Shown one piece after another: positions 31,781 to 43,015 of a stretch of DNA of 64,000 bases. Every line of letters begins with the position of its first letter. Position 1 is the stretch's first letter. The notes under the pieces are model-generated. The model worked only from the letters and a program-made list of their open reading frames with translations, had not been told where the DNA came from and searched no databases. This DNA is from Pseudogulbenkiania sp. MAI-1. Lineage in GTDB: Bacteria; Pseudomonadota; Gammaproteobacteria; Burkholderiales; Chromobacteriaceae. The stretch covers positions 3,559,001 to 3,623,000 of the forward strand of contig NZ_AZUR01000001.1 in NCBI RefSeq assembly GCF_000527175.1. Reading direction: 5' to 3'. A program made the translations under genes and the position numbers.

Positions 31781-34639
31781 ATGCAGCGATGCTCCATCCC
31801 AGAGCAAAACGCAACAAGGATTTTCTCCCAGATTATGAAATCCGAGCCATCTACCGACCTTCAGGACCTCCCGCCCGAGATGCCGACCTTGATCGCTCGT
31901 CTGGCTTGGGGAGGTGGCATCCTGGTTACCCTGCTGGTGCCGCTGATCTTTTTCATCGTTGGCTACCAGAGCGAGGTTGCCCGTCTGGTGTCTGCGCTGC
32001 AAGTCGGGGTCTACAGTGCTACCGAACCAGCGCGCGCGCACCCCGGAACAACATGGGAAGCATTCCATTCTCCGCAAGAGGTGATGGCTTCCCTAGACTG
32101 GCTACCTGGCGAAACCAGCATCCGCATCACCGATGAAAACCAGCTGCTATTGGCCTGGAAAAATGCGGAGCCGCCCTCCCCTCGTCTGACTCGCATCGCC
32201 GTCCTGAACCTGGGCGCGGAGCATACCGGGCAACTGACGTTGAGCCGCTCCATCCTTCCGCTGCTGCTGTACACATTGTTGATGTGCGTACCGGGGCTGA
32301 TACTCGGGGCCATCACCTTCATCACGCTCCGCGACTTGCCGATGCGTGTTTTTCGCCGGACCTTGCAGGAAATTGCCATCCGCAAGGTTACCGAGGAGAA
32401 ACTGGCCAAATCCTTGTCCATTTTCTCCGCCACACTTGAATCCACTGCTGACGGCATTTTTGTCACCGACATCTATGGCAGGATGGTCGTTGCCAATCAA
32501 CGCTTTCGCGACATGTGGCACCTGCATCAATCGACCGACATCTACGCAAACAACCACGAAATCCTGATCGAATTGACCAACAAGCTGCGCGATCCGGCGG
32601 ATTTTTTGGCGACACTCAAGGACCTGACTAAACACATCGACGTCAACCAGGGCTCCACGCTTGAACTGCGGGACGGGCGTCACTTCGAGTGGAATTCACA
32701 ACCACAGTTCGTGAATGGTCAGGTTGTCGGGCGGGTTACCAGCTTCCGCGACATCAGCGACCGAAAGCAGGCGGAAGCGCTGTTGGCCATTGAAAATGAA
32801 GTGCTTGAGATGGTCGTCTGCGGGCAACACCTGAAAGCGGCACTGGGCGTGCTGGCCGATCATGTGGAAATCCTGTCGGGCGAGATGTTCTGTACCATCC
32901 TATTCCGTAAATCCAGCGAAGGGGCCGAGCTGGCGTGTGTCTCGGGGCGCAGCCTGCCGAGCAATGTGATCGACGGCATTGTCCATCATGAGCAAGTGGT
33001 GCTGGGCAAGGTGTTCACCGATATTACGAAACTGGAAAACGCGCCAAAACATGGCCTGTCGGACGAATACAGTGGCGTGATCGAGGATATCGGCAACCAC
33101 CCCATTTGGGCGGACTACTGCCATCTGATGGCAAACCATGGCGTGCACGCCTGCTTTGCGGTGGCCGTTCGCTCCTCTGATGGCCAACTGCTCGGACTGA
33201 TCGTGGCGCATTACCGCAATCCGTCAAAACAGCAACCCCATGATCGTGAGCTGATGTGGGTCGCCGCCCACCTGGTCCGCATAGCCATTGAACGGCGGCA
33301 GGCAGAAGACCGGCTGCAGGTCCTGGCCCACTACGACCCCCTCACCCGCCTCCCGAACCGGGCCTTGTTCCATGATCGCCTCAACCAGGCGCTGGCCCGT
33401 CTGGAAAGAAACAAGGGGTCGGTGGCATTGATGTTTATCGATCTGGATCGTTTCAAAACTATCAATGACACGCTGGGCCATGATCTGGGCGACCAGTTGC
33501 TGCGCGAGGTTTCGGCACGGTTGCTGGTGTGCGTGCGCGAGGTGGATACCGTGGCGCGCCTGGGCGGCGACGAATTCACCATCATTCTGGAGCAGATTAG
33601 CAAGGCCGAAGACGCCGCCAGCGCGGCTAGCAAGATTATTGAGGCCTTCGCGGCCCCGTTCCGGCTCGGCCATCAGGAGACCTTTGTCACGCCCAGCATC
33701 GGCATCACCATTTACCCGTCGGATAGCGACAACAGCAGCCACCTCATCAAGTACGCGGATACCGCCATGTACCGGGCCAAGGAGGAGGGCGGCAATGGCT
33801 ACCGCTTCTTCACCACGGAAATGAATACCCTGGCCTCCGACCGCCTGGAAATGGAAAGCGGCCTGCGCCATGCCCTGGCGCGGGGAGAGTTCGATGTTTA
33901 CTATCAACCCAAGCTCGATCTGGCCGACGGCAGCATTATCGGCGCCGAGGCGCTACTGCGCTGGAAACACCCACATCGGGGACTGGTTTCCCCTGGCGAA
34001 TTTATCCCCATCCTTGAAGAAACCGGCCTGATCGAACAGGTAGGGGTATGGGTGCTGAAAACCGTATGCACCCAGATCCGCACCTGGCAAACGACAACCT
34101 CGCTGCCGCCCTTGGTGATTGCCGTCAATCTATCGGGGCGACAGTTGCAGCGCAGCAGCCTGGCCACCACCATTGCCGACATTCTTGAAGAGACCGGCGT
34201 GGACCCCAGGTATCTGGAGCTGGAAGTGACCGAGAGCATGCTGATGCACGACCCGCAATGCGCGGTCGACACCCTGATGCAGATCCGCAATAAAGGCATC
34301 CTGCACATCGATGTCGACGATTTCGGCACCGGCTACTCGTCCCTCAGCTACCTCAAGCAATTCCCCATCGATTGCCTGAAACTCGACAAGTCGTTCGTGG
34401 ACGGCTTGCCGCTGGACGAAGACGACATCGCCATTTCCCAGGCCGTCATCGCGCTGGCCCACAGCCTCAGACTGACCGTCATTGCCGAAGGGGTAGAAAG
34501 AGAAGACCAGCTGGAATTCCTGCGCAGTAATGGCTGCAATATCATCCAGGGCTACATTATCAGCCCCCCTATTCCAGCCCATGCTTTTGCCCAGCTGGTG
34601 CTGGACCGAGTGCACAACAGCTCGACCATGCTGAACTGA
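31781..34639 (+). CDS. Membrane PAS-GAF-GGDEF-EAL c-di-GMP signalling protein
   Basis: This is a protein of about 952 aa. It has two membrane helices (LAWGGGILVTLLVPLIFFIVGY, then ILPLLLYTLLMCVPGLILGA) enclosing a periplasmic loop of about 100 residues. A PAS domain (FSATLESTADGIFVTDIYGR), a GAF-like domain, a GGDEF domain (about 515-680; GGDEF at 595-599, inhibitory-site RxxD present as REVD) and an EAL domain (Glu723 in GAEALLRWKHP; DDFGTGYSSL) follow. Both catalytic signatures are intact, so it could make and degrade c-di-GMP. The start is uncertain: ATG 31781 has AGGAGG 15 nt upstream; ATG 31736 and 31835 are alternatives. GC content is visibly lower than neighbours, and it lies beside a tRNA gene, suggesting transfer. 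Confidence 0.92.
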   Translation: MQRCSIPEQNATRIFSQIMKSEPSTDLQDLPPEMPTLIARLAWGGGILVTLLVPLIFFIVGYQSEVARLVSALQVGVYSATEPARAHPGTTWEAFHSPQEVMASLDWLPGETSIRITDENQLLLAWKNAEPPSPRLTRIAVLNLGAEHTGQLTLSRSILPLLLYTLLMCVPGLILGAITFITLRDLPMRVFRRTLQEIAIRKVTEEKLAKSLSIFSATLESTADGIFVTDIYGRMVVANQRFRDMWHLHQSTDIYANNHEILIELTNKLRDPADFLATLKDLTKHIDVNQGSTLELRDGRHFEWNSQPQFVNGQVVGRVTSFRDISDRKQAEALLAIENEVLEMVVCGQHLKAALGVLADHVEILSGEMFCTILFRKSSEGAELACVSGRSLPSNVIDGIVHHEQVVLGKVFTDITKLENAPKHGLSDEYSGVIEDIGNHPIWADYCHLMANHGVHACFAVAVRSSDGQLLGLIVAHYRNPSKQQPHDRELMWVAAHLVRIAIERRQAEDRLQVLAHYDPLTRLPNRALFHDRLNQALARLERNKGSVALMFIDLDRFKTINDTLGHDLGDQLLREVSARLLVCVREVDTVARLGGDEFTIILEQISKAEDAASAASKIIEAFAAPFRLGHQETFVTPSIGITIYPSDSDNSSHLIKYADTAMYRAKEEGGNGYRFFTTEMNTLASDRLEMESGLRHALARGEFDVYYQPKLDLADGSIIGAEALLRWKHPHRGLVSPGEFIPILEETGLIEQVGVWVLKTVCTQIRTWQTTTSLPPLVIAVNLSGRQLQRSSLATTIADILEETGVDPRYLELEVTESMLMHDPQCAVDTLMQIRNKGILHIDVDDFGTGYSSLSYLKQFPIDCLKLDKSFVDGLPLDEDDIAISQAVIALAHSLRLTVIAEGVEREDQLEFLRSNGCNIIQGYIISPPIPAHAFAQLVLDRVHNSSTMLN

Positions 34640-34926
34640 CTACCCTGTGCCGCTCACAGTCAGCAATCGGAGCGGAACCACCCACAGACCATACCAGCGA
34701 ATCGGCGGCACACACAGCAACACCGTGAAATCGACACCATTCCCATGCCCAGTTCACAAGCATGCACAAGCGGCTCATCTTCCAAGTGATGTATCGTCCT
34801 ATTGGCGATAGTAAACAGGCAGAAAAAGGCTGAGCCCCCAAAAGGGCGATCACCTTTCTGGCTGCACATACAAGTCTACCTCCCACAAGCCCTACAATAC
34901 CCCTACAAGTCCCACGAAAAAAACAA
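34640..34926. other. Intergenic region, nothing recognised
   Basis: A moderately A/T-rich stretch between the GGDEF-EAL gene and the tRNA terminator. No gene, strong hairpin or obvious terminator for the GGDEF-EAL gene is seen. Confidence 0.5.
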
Positions 34927-34956
34927 AACGGCTTACGGAATGATCCGTAAGCCGTT
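34927..34956 (-). terminator. Terminator downstream of the tRNA gene
   Basis: AACGGCTTACGGA 34927-34939 pairs with TCCGTAAGCCGTT 34944-34956 (13 bp, loop ATGA). On the minus strand it is followed by TTTGTTTTTTT, matching the end of the rpoD-tRNA transcript. Confidence 0.9.
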
Positions 34957-34964
34957 GATGTTCT

Positions 34965-35041
34965 TGGTGGGCCCTCCGGGGCTCGAACCCGGGACCAAAG
35001 GATTATGAGTCCTCTGCTCTAACCGACTGAGCTAAAGGCCC
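34965..35041 (-). tRNA. tRNA with CAU anticodon, probably tRNA-Ile2
   Basis: The 77-nt cloverleaf on the minus strand begins GGGCCTTTAGCTCAG and ends GGGCCCACCA, with CCA encoded. The acceptor stem GGGCC(T) pairs with GGGCCC, the D arm is AGCTCAGTCGGTTAGAGC, the anticodon loop is CTCATAA (anticodon CAT) and the T arm is CCGGG-TTCGAGC-CCCGG. The variable region TGGTC resembles E. coli ileX-type tRNA-Ile2, whose C34 is changed to lysidine, rather than elongator tRNA-Met. The isotype is less certain than the tRNA itself. It lies 30 bp after rpoD. Confidence 0.95.
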
Positions 35042-35071
35042 GAAAGACGGCCATTATAGCAGAGGATATTC

Positions 35072-36997
<1,926 letters not shown>

Positions 36998-37071
36998 TTC
37001 GCTTCCTGCTTGAAAAAAGCCGAAAAAAAACAGTTAAGTTTACCATAACCCCGTCAAGAGCCCCAGCACCG

Positions 37072-38835
37072 CTAGCCCTGCCGGGTCAGCAAGGCGCGCA
37101 ACAACTGGGTTTCTTCCGGTGTTAGACCTTCATTCCTTGATTTTTGTTTTAGCCTTTCCAGCTCGGCTTCACGCAATAATTTCAGCAGCTTGACGTTGCC
37201 GTCCTGAAACTGCTGGCGTGCCTCCTCGCCGTTGTCGGCAAACTCGTCCGGGTCCTGCATGGCCTGCTGCAATACGCTGTCCACCAGCCCTTCGAAAGGG
37301 GTGCCGCGAATGCTTTCCACCAGCCGGGCCGTATTGGGCTCCTGCGGCATCTCGTGCACTCGCTCGGCCAACATGGCGAAACAGGCCAATTCGTCGGACA
37401 ACGCCACGCTGTCGGACAGCGTCACGTCCTCCGCCCACCGCGGGTTCATCAGCAGCCACTTGATCTGCTTGCGCACGATCGGCGTGTTGATGTAGCGGTG
37501 CGACTCGTCCGGCAGGCGGTATTCGCGCCTGCCCTTGCGCTCCGGCTTTTTCTGCCCCATCAGCATGTCGAATTCGTCGACGTCCACGCCAGCCAGTTCG
37601 GCCAGCCTTTTCTTGATGATGAGAGCCAGCGCCGGTGCGGCAATCTGGTTCAGGAGCGGCATGGCCTGACGGATCAGGTCGGCCTTGCCCTCCGGGGTGT
37701 TCATGTCGGCGCGGCCGGTCAGCTCGCGGGTGAGATAGACCGACAGCGGCAGACTCTTCTGCTCCAGGCACTCCTCGAACGCCTCGCGCCCGAACTCGCG
37801 GATGTAGCTGTCCGGGTCGTGCTCCTGCGGCAGAAACAGAAAGTGCAGCGCCTTGCCGTCGACCAACTGCGGCAGGCTGTTTTCCAGCGCGCGCCACGCG
37901 GCCTTCTGCCCGGCCTTGTCGCCGTCGAAGCAGAAGTACACCTGATCGGCGTGGCGCAGCAGCTTGCGCACGTGCTCGCCGGTGGTGGCGGTGCCGAGCG
38001 TGGCCACCGCGTACTCGACGCCGTACTGCGCCAGCGCCACCACGTCCATATAGCCTTCGACCACCAGAACGCGGTTTTTCTCCCGGATCGCCTGGCGCGC
38101 CTCGTACAGGCCGTACAGCTCGCGCCCCTTCTCGAACAGCGGCGTCTCCGGCGAGTTGAGGTACTTCGGCTCGCCCTTGCCCAACACCCGCCCGCCGAAG
38201 CCGATGATGGCGCCGCGCTGGTTGCGGATCGGGAACATCACCCGGTCGCGGAAGCGGTCGTAGCGCTTGCCCTCGTCGCCGGCGATCACCAGCCCGCACT
38301 CCACCAGCCGCTCGTCCTGGTAGTCGGGAAAGATCGCCTGCAGGTTCTGCCACTCGCCCGGGGCGTAGCCCAGGCCGAAGCGGGCGGCGACCTCGCCGGT
38401 CAGCCCGCGCCCCTTGAAGTAGCCGATGGCGGCGGGCGAGGACTTGAGCTGCTGCTTGTAATACCCCGCCGCGCGCTGCAGCAGGTCTTCCAGTGTCACC
38501 TTGCGCTCGCGCGCCTCGCGGCTGGCTTGCGGGTTGGCCGAGCGCTCCTCCGGCACCGGCATGCCGAGCCCTTCGGCCAACAGCCGGATGGCGTCGACGA
38601 AGCTCAGCCCCTGATACTCCATGACGAAGCCGATGGCCGAGCCGTGTGCGCCGCAGCCGAAGCAGTGGTAGAACTGCTTGCTCGGGCTGACGGTGAACGA
38701 GGGACTTTTTTCCTTGTGGAACGGGCAGCAGGCGAGGTAGTTCTGCCCGGCCTTCTTGAGCGGGACGTAGCGATCCACCACGTCGACGATGTCGACGCGG
38801 GACAGCAACTGGTCGATGAAATCCTGCGGAATCAA
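37072..38835 (-). CDS. dnaG: DNA primase DnaG
   Basis: This 587-aa primase makes RNA primers at the replication fork. The N-terminal CHC2 zinc finger is CCPFHKEKSPSF...YHCFGCGAHG (about 36-64). The TOPRIM core has RVLVVEGYMDVVALAQYG and CFDGDKAGQKAAWRA. The C-terminal part (about 440-587) is the DnaB-interaction domain. It is the middle gene of the macromolecular synthesis operon rpsU-yqeY-dnaG-rpoD. Confidence 0.98.
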   Translation of the reverse strand: MIPQDFIDQLLSRVDIVDVVDRYVPLKKAGQNYLACCPFHKEKSPSFTVSPSKQFYHCFGCGAHGSAIGFVMEYQGLSFVDAIRLLAEGLGMPVPEERSANPQASREARERKVTLEDLLQRAAGYYKQQLKSSPAAIGYFKGRGLTGEVAARFGLGYAPGEWQNLQAIFPDYQDERLVECGLVIAGDEGKRYDRFRDRVMFPIRNQRGAIIGFGGRVLGKGEPKYLNSPETPLFEKGRELYGLYEARQAIREKNRVLVVEGYMDVVALAQYGVEYAVATLGTATTGEHVRKLLRHADQVYFCFDGDKAGQKAAWRALENSLPQLVDGKALHFLFLPQEHDPDSYIREFGREAFEECLEQKSLPLSVYLTRELTGRADMNTPEGKADLIRQAMPLLNQIAAPALALIIKKRLAELAGVDVDEFDMLMGQKKPERKGRREYRLPDESHRYINTPIVRKQIKWLLMNPRWAEDVTLSDSVALSDELACFAMLAERVHEMPQEPNTARLVESIRGTPFEGLVDSVLQQAMQDPDEFADNGEEARQQFQDGNVKLLKLLREAELERLKQKSRNEGLTPEETQLLRALLTRQG

Positions 38836-38901
38836 CGCCTGGTTCCCGGCTCGCGACTGGCGCGGTCAGCCCGGTTCAGACCGACCGCGCGGCACTCCAC
38901 C

Positions 38902-39348
38902 TCAGCCTGCAAGCTTGGCCTTGATGCGGGCCGACACCACGGCCATGTCGGCGCGGCCGGCCATCTGCGGACGCACCAGCCCCATCACCTTGCCCATGTC
39001 CTGCATCGAGGCGGCACCGCTCTGCACCACGGCGGCGTCGATCAGCGCGTCGATTTCGGTCTCGGTCAGTTGCTGCGGCAGGTAGCCGGCCAGCACGTCC
39101 ATTTCCGCCTTTTCCTTGCCCGCCAGGTCCTGGCGGTTGGCGGCCTCGTACTGGGCGACCGAGTCGCGGCGCTGCTTGATCATCTTGTCGACCACGGCGA
39201 CGATGCCGGCATCGTCGAGCTCGATGCGCTCGTCCACTTCCTTCTGCTTGATCGCCGCCAGCAGCAGGCGGATGGTGCCGAGACGCTCGGCGTCCTTGGC
39301 CTTCATGGCCGTTTTCATGTCGTCACTGATGCGCAGTTTGAGACTCAT
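38902..39348 (-). CDS. yqeY: GatB/YqeY domain protein
   Basis: This 148-aa helical protein is related to the tail domain of the GatB amidotransferase. It starts MSLKLRISDDMKTAMKAKDAERL and has the typical IKQKEVDERIELDD and YLPQQLTETEI segments. ATG 39348 is chosen because upstream codons run into the rpsU terminator. It lies between rpsU and dnaG, a conserved order. A role in tRNA amidation is suspected for the family but not shown. Confidence 0.95.
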   Translation of the reverse strand: MSLKLRISDDMKTAMKAKDAERLGTIRLLLAAIKQKEVDERIELDDAGIVAVVDKMIKQRRDSVAQYEAANRQDLAGKEKAEMDVLAGYLPQQLTETEIDALIDAAVVQSGAASMQDMGKVMGLVRPQMAGRADMAVVSARIKAKLAG

Positions 39349-39416
39349 GTCGTGCTCGCCGGAAAAGGAGGAAGCCACCGGCATGCCGGCTGGCTGGAAT
39401 TCATGAAGTACAAATG

Positions 39417-39442
39417 GCAAAACCGCAGGCATTGCCTGCGGT
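39417..39442 (-). terminator. Hairpin between rpsU and yqeY
   Basis: ACCGCAGGC 39422-39430 pairs with GCCTGCGGT 39434-39442, followed on the minus strand by TTTTGCC. It probably reduces readthrough from the highly expressed rpsU into yqeY-dnaG-rpoD. Confidence 0.7.
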
Positions 39443-39470
39443 CCTGCATTCTTGCCGTGCTACGAAGCGA

Positions 39471-39683
39471 TTAGTACAGCTTCGGCGGCAGCATCTGGCT
39501 GCGCAGACGCTTGTAGTGACGCTTCACGGCAGCAGCCTGCTTGCGCTTGCGCTCGGCAGTCGGCTTCTCGTAGAACTCGCGGGCGCGCAGTTCGGTCAGC
39601 AGACCGGTTTTTTCCACAGCGCGCTTGAAGCGGCGCATGGCGACTTCGAACGGCTCGTTCTCTTTGACGCGAATATTCGGCAT
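39471..39683 (-). CDS. rpsU: Ribosomal protein bS21
   Basis: This 70-aa basic small-subunit protein is required for base pairing of mRNA with the 16S 3' end. The sequence is standard: MPNIRVKENEPFEVAMRRFK at the start and a Lys/Arg-rich C-terminal helix (ERKRKQAAAVKRHYKRLRSQ). It is first in the rpsU-yqeY-dnaG-rpoD operon, with its own promoter at 39734-39761. Confidence 0.99.
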   Translation of the reverse strand: MPNIRVKENEPFEVAMRRFKRAVEKTGLLTELRAREFYEKPTAERKRKQAAAVKRHYKRLRSQMLPPKLY

Positions 39684-39733
39684 TACCTTAGTGTCCTTAA
39701 ATTCTGGAAGCTAAATGCTTGAAGAAAACAAAT

Positions 39734-39761
39734 ATTTTAACAACGTTCAGGGCTTTGTAAA
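39734..39761 (-). promoter_or_regulatory. Candidate rpsU promoter
   Basis: On the minus strand TTTACA (39756-39761), a 16-bp spacer and TAAAAT (39734-39739) resemble a sigma-70 promoter, with the start codon about 50 bp downstream. The -35 hexamer lies within the thiG terminator hairpin. Confidence 0.5.
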
Positions 39762-39766
39762 AGCCC
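39750..39766 (-). terminator. Hairpin after thiG
   Basis: GGGCTTT 39750-39756 pairs with AAAGCCC 39760-39766 around GTA. It lies 38 bp beyond the thiG stop on its strand. No strong T-run directly follows, though TTGTTAAAATATTTG comes soon after. Confidence 0.55.
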
Positions 39767-39803
39767 GACGCGACTCAAGCAAGTGTTTTGTGCGCTTTAC
39801 GCA

Positions 39804-40613
39804 TCACAACTTGCGAGCAGAAATCACCCCCTCACTCGGAGAACTTGGTGTTGCACTATAAAAACGCTTGGGCATGCGGCCCGCGCGATACGCGGCACGC
39901 CCCGCCTCCACGGCCAGCTTCATGGCCCGGGCCATCAGCACCGGGTCACCCGCCGCGGCGATGGCGGTATTCATCAGGATGCCGTCGCAGCCCAGCTCCA
40001 TGGCGATGGCGGCATCCGAGGCCGTGCCCACGCCGGCATCCACCAGCACCGGCACCTTGGCCTCTTCGATAATCAGCTTCAGGTTCCACGGATTCAGGAT
40101 ACCCATGCCAGAGCCGATCAGGCTGGCCAGCGGCATGATGGCGCAACAGCCGATATCGGCCAGTTCGCGCGCCACGATGGGGTCATCCGAAGTGTAGACC
40201 ATCACGTCGAAACCTTCCTTGACCAGCACCTCGGCGGCCTTGAGCGTTTCACGCACGTTGGGGAACAGCGTGTGCGGATCGCCCAGCACCTCGAGCTTGA
40301 CCAGTCGATGGTCGTCCAGCAGTTCACGCGCCAGGCGCAGCGTGCGCACGGCGTCGTCGGCGGAATAGCAGCCCGCCGTATTGGGCAGCAGTGTATACCG
40401 GTTTTTCGGCAGAAAGTCGAGCAGATTCGGCTCGTCGGCATTCTGGCCGAGGTTGACGCGGCGAATCGCCACGGTGACGATTTCGGCGCCGGAGGCGTCC
40501 AGCGCCTCGGCGGTCTGTTCAAAATCCCGATACTTGCCGGTGCCCACCAACAGGCGCGACGCATAGGCCTTACCGGCGATGACAAGCTGATCCTGATCCT
40601 GCGACATCATCAT
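39804..40613 (-). CDS. thiG: Thiazole synthase ThiG
   Basis: This 269-aa TIM-barrel enzyme forms the thiamine thiazole phosphate from deoxyxylulose phosphate, dehydroglycine and ThiS thiocarboxylate. The catalytic Lys lies in VKLEVLGD; phosphate-binding loops are VDAGVGTASDAAIAMELGCD and GILMNTAIA. It directly follows thiS by 15 bp. Met3 (40607) is an alternative start. Confidence 0.97.
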   Translation of the reverse strand: MMMSQDQDQLVIAGKAYASRLLVGTGKYRDFEQTAEALDASGAEIVTVAIRRVNLGQNADEPNLLDFLPKNRYTLLPNTAGCYSADDAVRTLRLARELLDDHRLVKLEVLGDPHTLFPNVRETLKAAEVLVKEGFDVMVYTSDDPIVARELADIGCCAIMPLASLIGSGMGILNPWNLKLIIEEAKVPVLVDAGVGTASDAAIAMELGCDGILMNTAIAAAGDPVLMARAMKLAVEAGRAAYRAGRMPKRFYSATPSSPSEGVISARKL

Positions 40614-40628
40614 TCCCTCGTACCTTCT

Positions 40629-40829
40629 TCAACCGCCGCCCACGGCGACGACAATTTCCAGTTCGTCCCCATCGGACAAACGCTCTTCCCCGTGGCGGCT
40701 GCGCGGCACGATCTCGCCGTTCTTCTCGATGGCGACGCGCTTGCCGGCCAGTTCCAGGACGGCGATCAGATCGGCCAGCGTGGCGACACCGTCCAGCGTC
40801 CGCTCCTCGCCGTTGACACGAATCTTCAT
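40629..40829 (-). CDS. thiS: Sulfur carrier protein ThiS
   Basis: This 66-aa ubiquitin-fold sulfur carrier ends in the required Gly-Gly (VVAVGGG). Thiocarboxylated ThiS donates sulfur to ThiG. Starts MKIRVNGEERTLDG. It sits 6 bp after spoT and 15 bp before thiG, so thiamine synthesis genes are in the gmk-rpoZ-spoT transcription unit here. Confidence 0.95.
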   Translation of the reverse strand: MKIRVNGEERTLDGVATLADLIAVLELAGKRVAIEKNGEIVPRSRHGEERLSDGDELEIVVAVGGG

Positions 40830-40835
40830 GCGGGA

Positions 40836-43004
40836 TTATCTCCGTTCCGCCTGCTGCACCACGTCGATCTGCTGCACCTCGGCCAGCACCTTGCCGAGGT
40901 GGGCCAGGCTCTCGACCTGCAGGCGGAAATGAATGTGGATGAAACCATCGCCGACGTGGGTGTCTTGGGTGTCGACGCTCTCGATGTTAGCCGACGCCTG
41001 CGAGATGGCGGTGGCGATCTCGGCCAGCGCCCCGCGCTCGTTGCGCGCCAGGATGCTGATGTTGACGCCGAACATGCGCTCCTTCGGGCTGTCCCAGGTC
41101 ACGTCGAGCAGCTTGTCGTGGTCGACCCGCTTAGTGTTGGGGCAGACCACGCGGTGCACCAGGAGGCCCTGCCCCTTGGTGATCACGCCGAGGATGTCGT
41201 CGCCCGGGATCGGGTGGCAGCAGGTGGCCAGCTGCACCGCCCCCCCCTCGTTGCCGCGGATGGTGACCGGCCCGATGTGGACGTCTTCCCCGGTGCGCTC
41301 GCCGGCCAGCTCGGCCAGCCGGCGCGCCACCACGATCGGCAGCAGCTTGCCGACGCCGATGTCGGCCAGCACGTCGTCGAACGGCTGGTCCTTCTCGCCG
41401 TACTGCGCCAGGTAGGCGGCGTGCAGCGCATCGTCCAGCACCAGCGGAGTCGAGGCCAGCGCGCTGACCGCCTGCTTGAGCAGGCGCTCGCCCAGCTGGG
41501 CCGCCTCTTCACGCTGCAGGCTCTTCAGGTAGTTGCGGATGCAGGAACGGGCACGACCGCTCTGCACGAAGCTCAGCCACGACGGGTTCGGCTTGGACTG
41601 GGTGGAGGTGATGACCTCCACCGTATCGCCGTTGCGCAACACCGTGCGCAGCGGCATCAGCGAATGGTTGACGCGTGCCGCGATGCAGCGGTGGCCGATG
41701 TCGGTGTGCACCGCGTAGGCGAAGTCCACCGGCGTCGAGCCCTGCGGCAGCACGATGATCTTGCCCTTGGGCGTGAACACGTAGACCTCGTCCGGGAACA
41801 GGTCGATCTTGATGTGTTCGAAGAATTCGACGGCGTCGTCGCTCTCGGCCTGGATGTCGAGGATGCTCTGCAACCACTGGTGGGTGCGCTGGTGCGCGGC
41901 ATCGAGCGAGGCGTCGCCGCTCTTGTACATCCAGTGCGAGGCGACGCCGGCTTCGGCCACGCTGTTCATCTCGCGGGTGCGGATCTGCATCTCCACCGGC
42001 GTGCCGTAGGGGCCGAACAGCGTGGTGTGCAGGCTCTGGTAGCCGTTCCCCTTGGGGATGGCGATGTAATCCTTGAACTTGCCCGGAATGGGCTTGTAGA
42101 GGCTGTGCAGCGCGCCCAGCGCCAGGTAGCAGCTGGGCACGTCGTTGACGATCACGCGGAAGCCGTAGATGTCGAGCACCTCGGAAAACGACAGGTGCTT
42201 CTCCTGCATCTTCTTGTAGATGCTGAACAGGTTCTTCTCGCGCCCCTTGATCGTCGCCTCGATATTGCACTCGACCAGCTTCTGGCTGACCGCGTGCAGG
42301 ATCTTGCTCACCACTTCGCGGCGGTTGCCGCGCGCGGCGCGCACCGCCTTGGACAGCACATGGTAGCGGTGCGGGTGCAGGTGCTTGAAGGCCAGGTCCT
42401 GCAACTCGCGGTAGACCTTGTTCAAGCCGATGCGGTTGGCGATCGGCGCGTAGATTTCCAGCGTTTCCAGCGCGATGCGCTGGCGCTTGTCCTCGCGCAT
42501 GGCGTCCAGCGTGCGCATATTGTGCAGCCGGTCCGCCAGCTTGACGATGATGACGCGGATGTCGCGCGCCATCGCCAGCACCATCTTGCGGAAGTTCTCG
42601 GCCTGCGCCGTTTCCTTGGTCTGGTATTCCAGCCGTTCCAGCTTGGACAGCCCGTCGACCAGGTCGGCGATGGTGCGGCCGAACTTCTCCACCAGCGTCG
42701 GCTTGGTGACGCCGGTGTCTTCCAGCACGTCGTGCAGCAGCGCCGCCGCCAGGCCCTGCACGTCCAGCCGCCACTCGGTCAGCATGGTGGCGACCGCCAG
42801 CGGATGGGTGATGTAGGGCTCGCCGCTCTTGCGCGTCTGACCCTCGTGCGCCGCGCGGCTGAGCTCGAAGGCCTGCCGCAGCAGCTGCACGTCCTCCGGT
42901 CTCAGGTAGCGGGCGGCCGCCTCGAGAAAGGCCGCCGCGTCGGCGTCGATCATCGATTCATAGTCGATGACCGCAGTGAGGTCTGCGCTCATGGAGCCTT
43001 CCAT
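40836..43004 (-). CDS. spoT: Bifunctional (p)ppGpp synthetase/hydrolase (SpoT/Rel)
   Basis: This 722-aa alarmone enzyme has an HD hydrolase domain (AALLHDVLEDTGVT; VKLADRLHNMRTL), a synthetase domain (VLDIYGFRVIVNDVPSCY; GKFKDYIAIPKGNGYQSLHT), a TGS domain (VYVFTPKGKIIVLPQGSTPVDFAY) and a C-terminal ACT domain (VNISILARNERGALAEIA). The intact HD residues indicate hydrolase activity as well. It lies 11 bp after rpoZ, the conserved gmk-rpoZ-spoT order. Confidence 0.97.
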   Translation of the reverse strand: MEGSMSADLTAVIDYESMIDADAAAFLEAAARYLRPEDVQLLRQAFELSRAAHEGQTRKSGEPYITHPLAVATMLTEWRLDVQGLAAALLHDVLEDTGVTKPTLVEKFGRTIADLVDGLSKLERLEYQTKETAQAENFRKMVLAMARDIRVIIVKLADRLHNMRTLDAMREDKRQRIALETLEIYAPIANRIGLNKVYRELQDLAFKHLHPHRYHVLSKAVRAARGNRREVVSKILHAVSQKLVECNIEATIKGREKNLFSIYKKMQEKHLSFSEVLDIYGFRVIVNDVPSCYLALGALHSLYKPIPGKFKDYIAIPKGNGYQSLHTTLFGPYGTPVEMQIRTREMNSVAEAGVASHWMYKSGDASLDAAHQRTHQWLQSILDIQAESDDAVEFFEHIKIDLFPDEVYVFTPKGKIIVLPQGSTPVDFAYAVHTDIGHRCIAARVNHSLMPLRTVLRNGDTVEVITSTQSKPNPSWLSFVQSGRARSCIRNYLKSLQREEAAQLGERLLKQAVSALASTPLVLDDALHAAYLAQYGEKDQPFDDVLADIGVGKLLPIVVARRLAELAGERTGEDVHIGPVTIRGNEGGAVQLATCCHPIPGDDILGVITKGQGLLVHRVVCPNTKRVDHDKLLDVTWDSPKERMFGVNISILARNERGALAEIATAISQASANIESVDTQDTHVGDGFIHIHFRLQVESLAHLGKVLAEVQQIDVVQQAERR

Positions 43005-43015
43005 CGGACGCCGGC

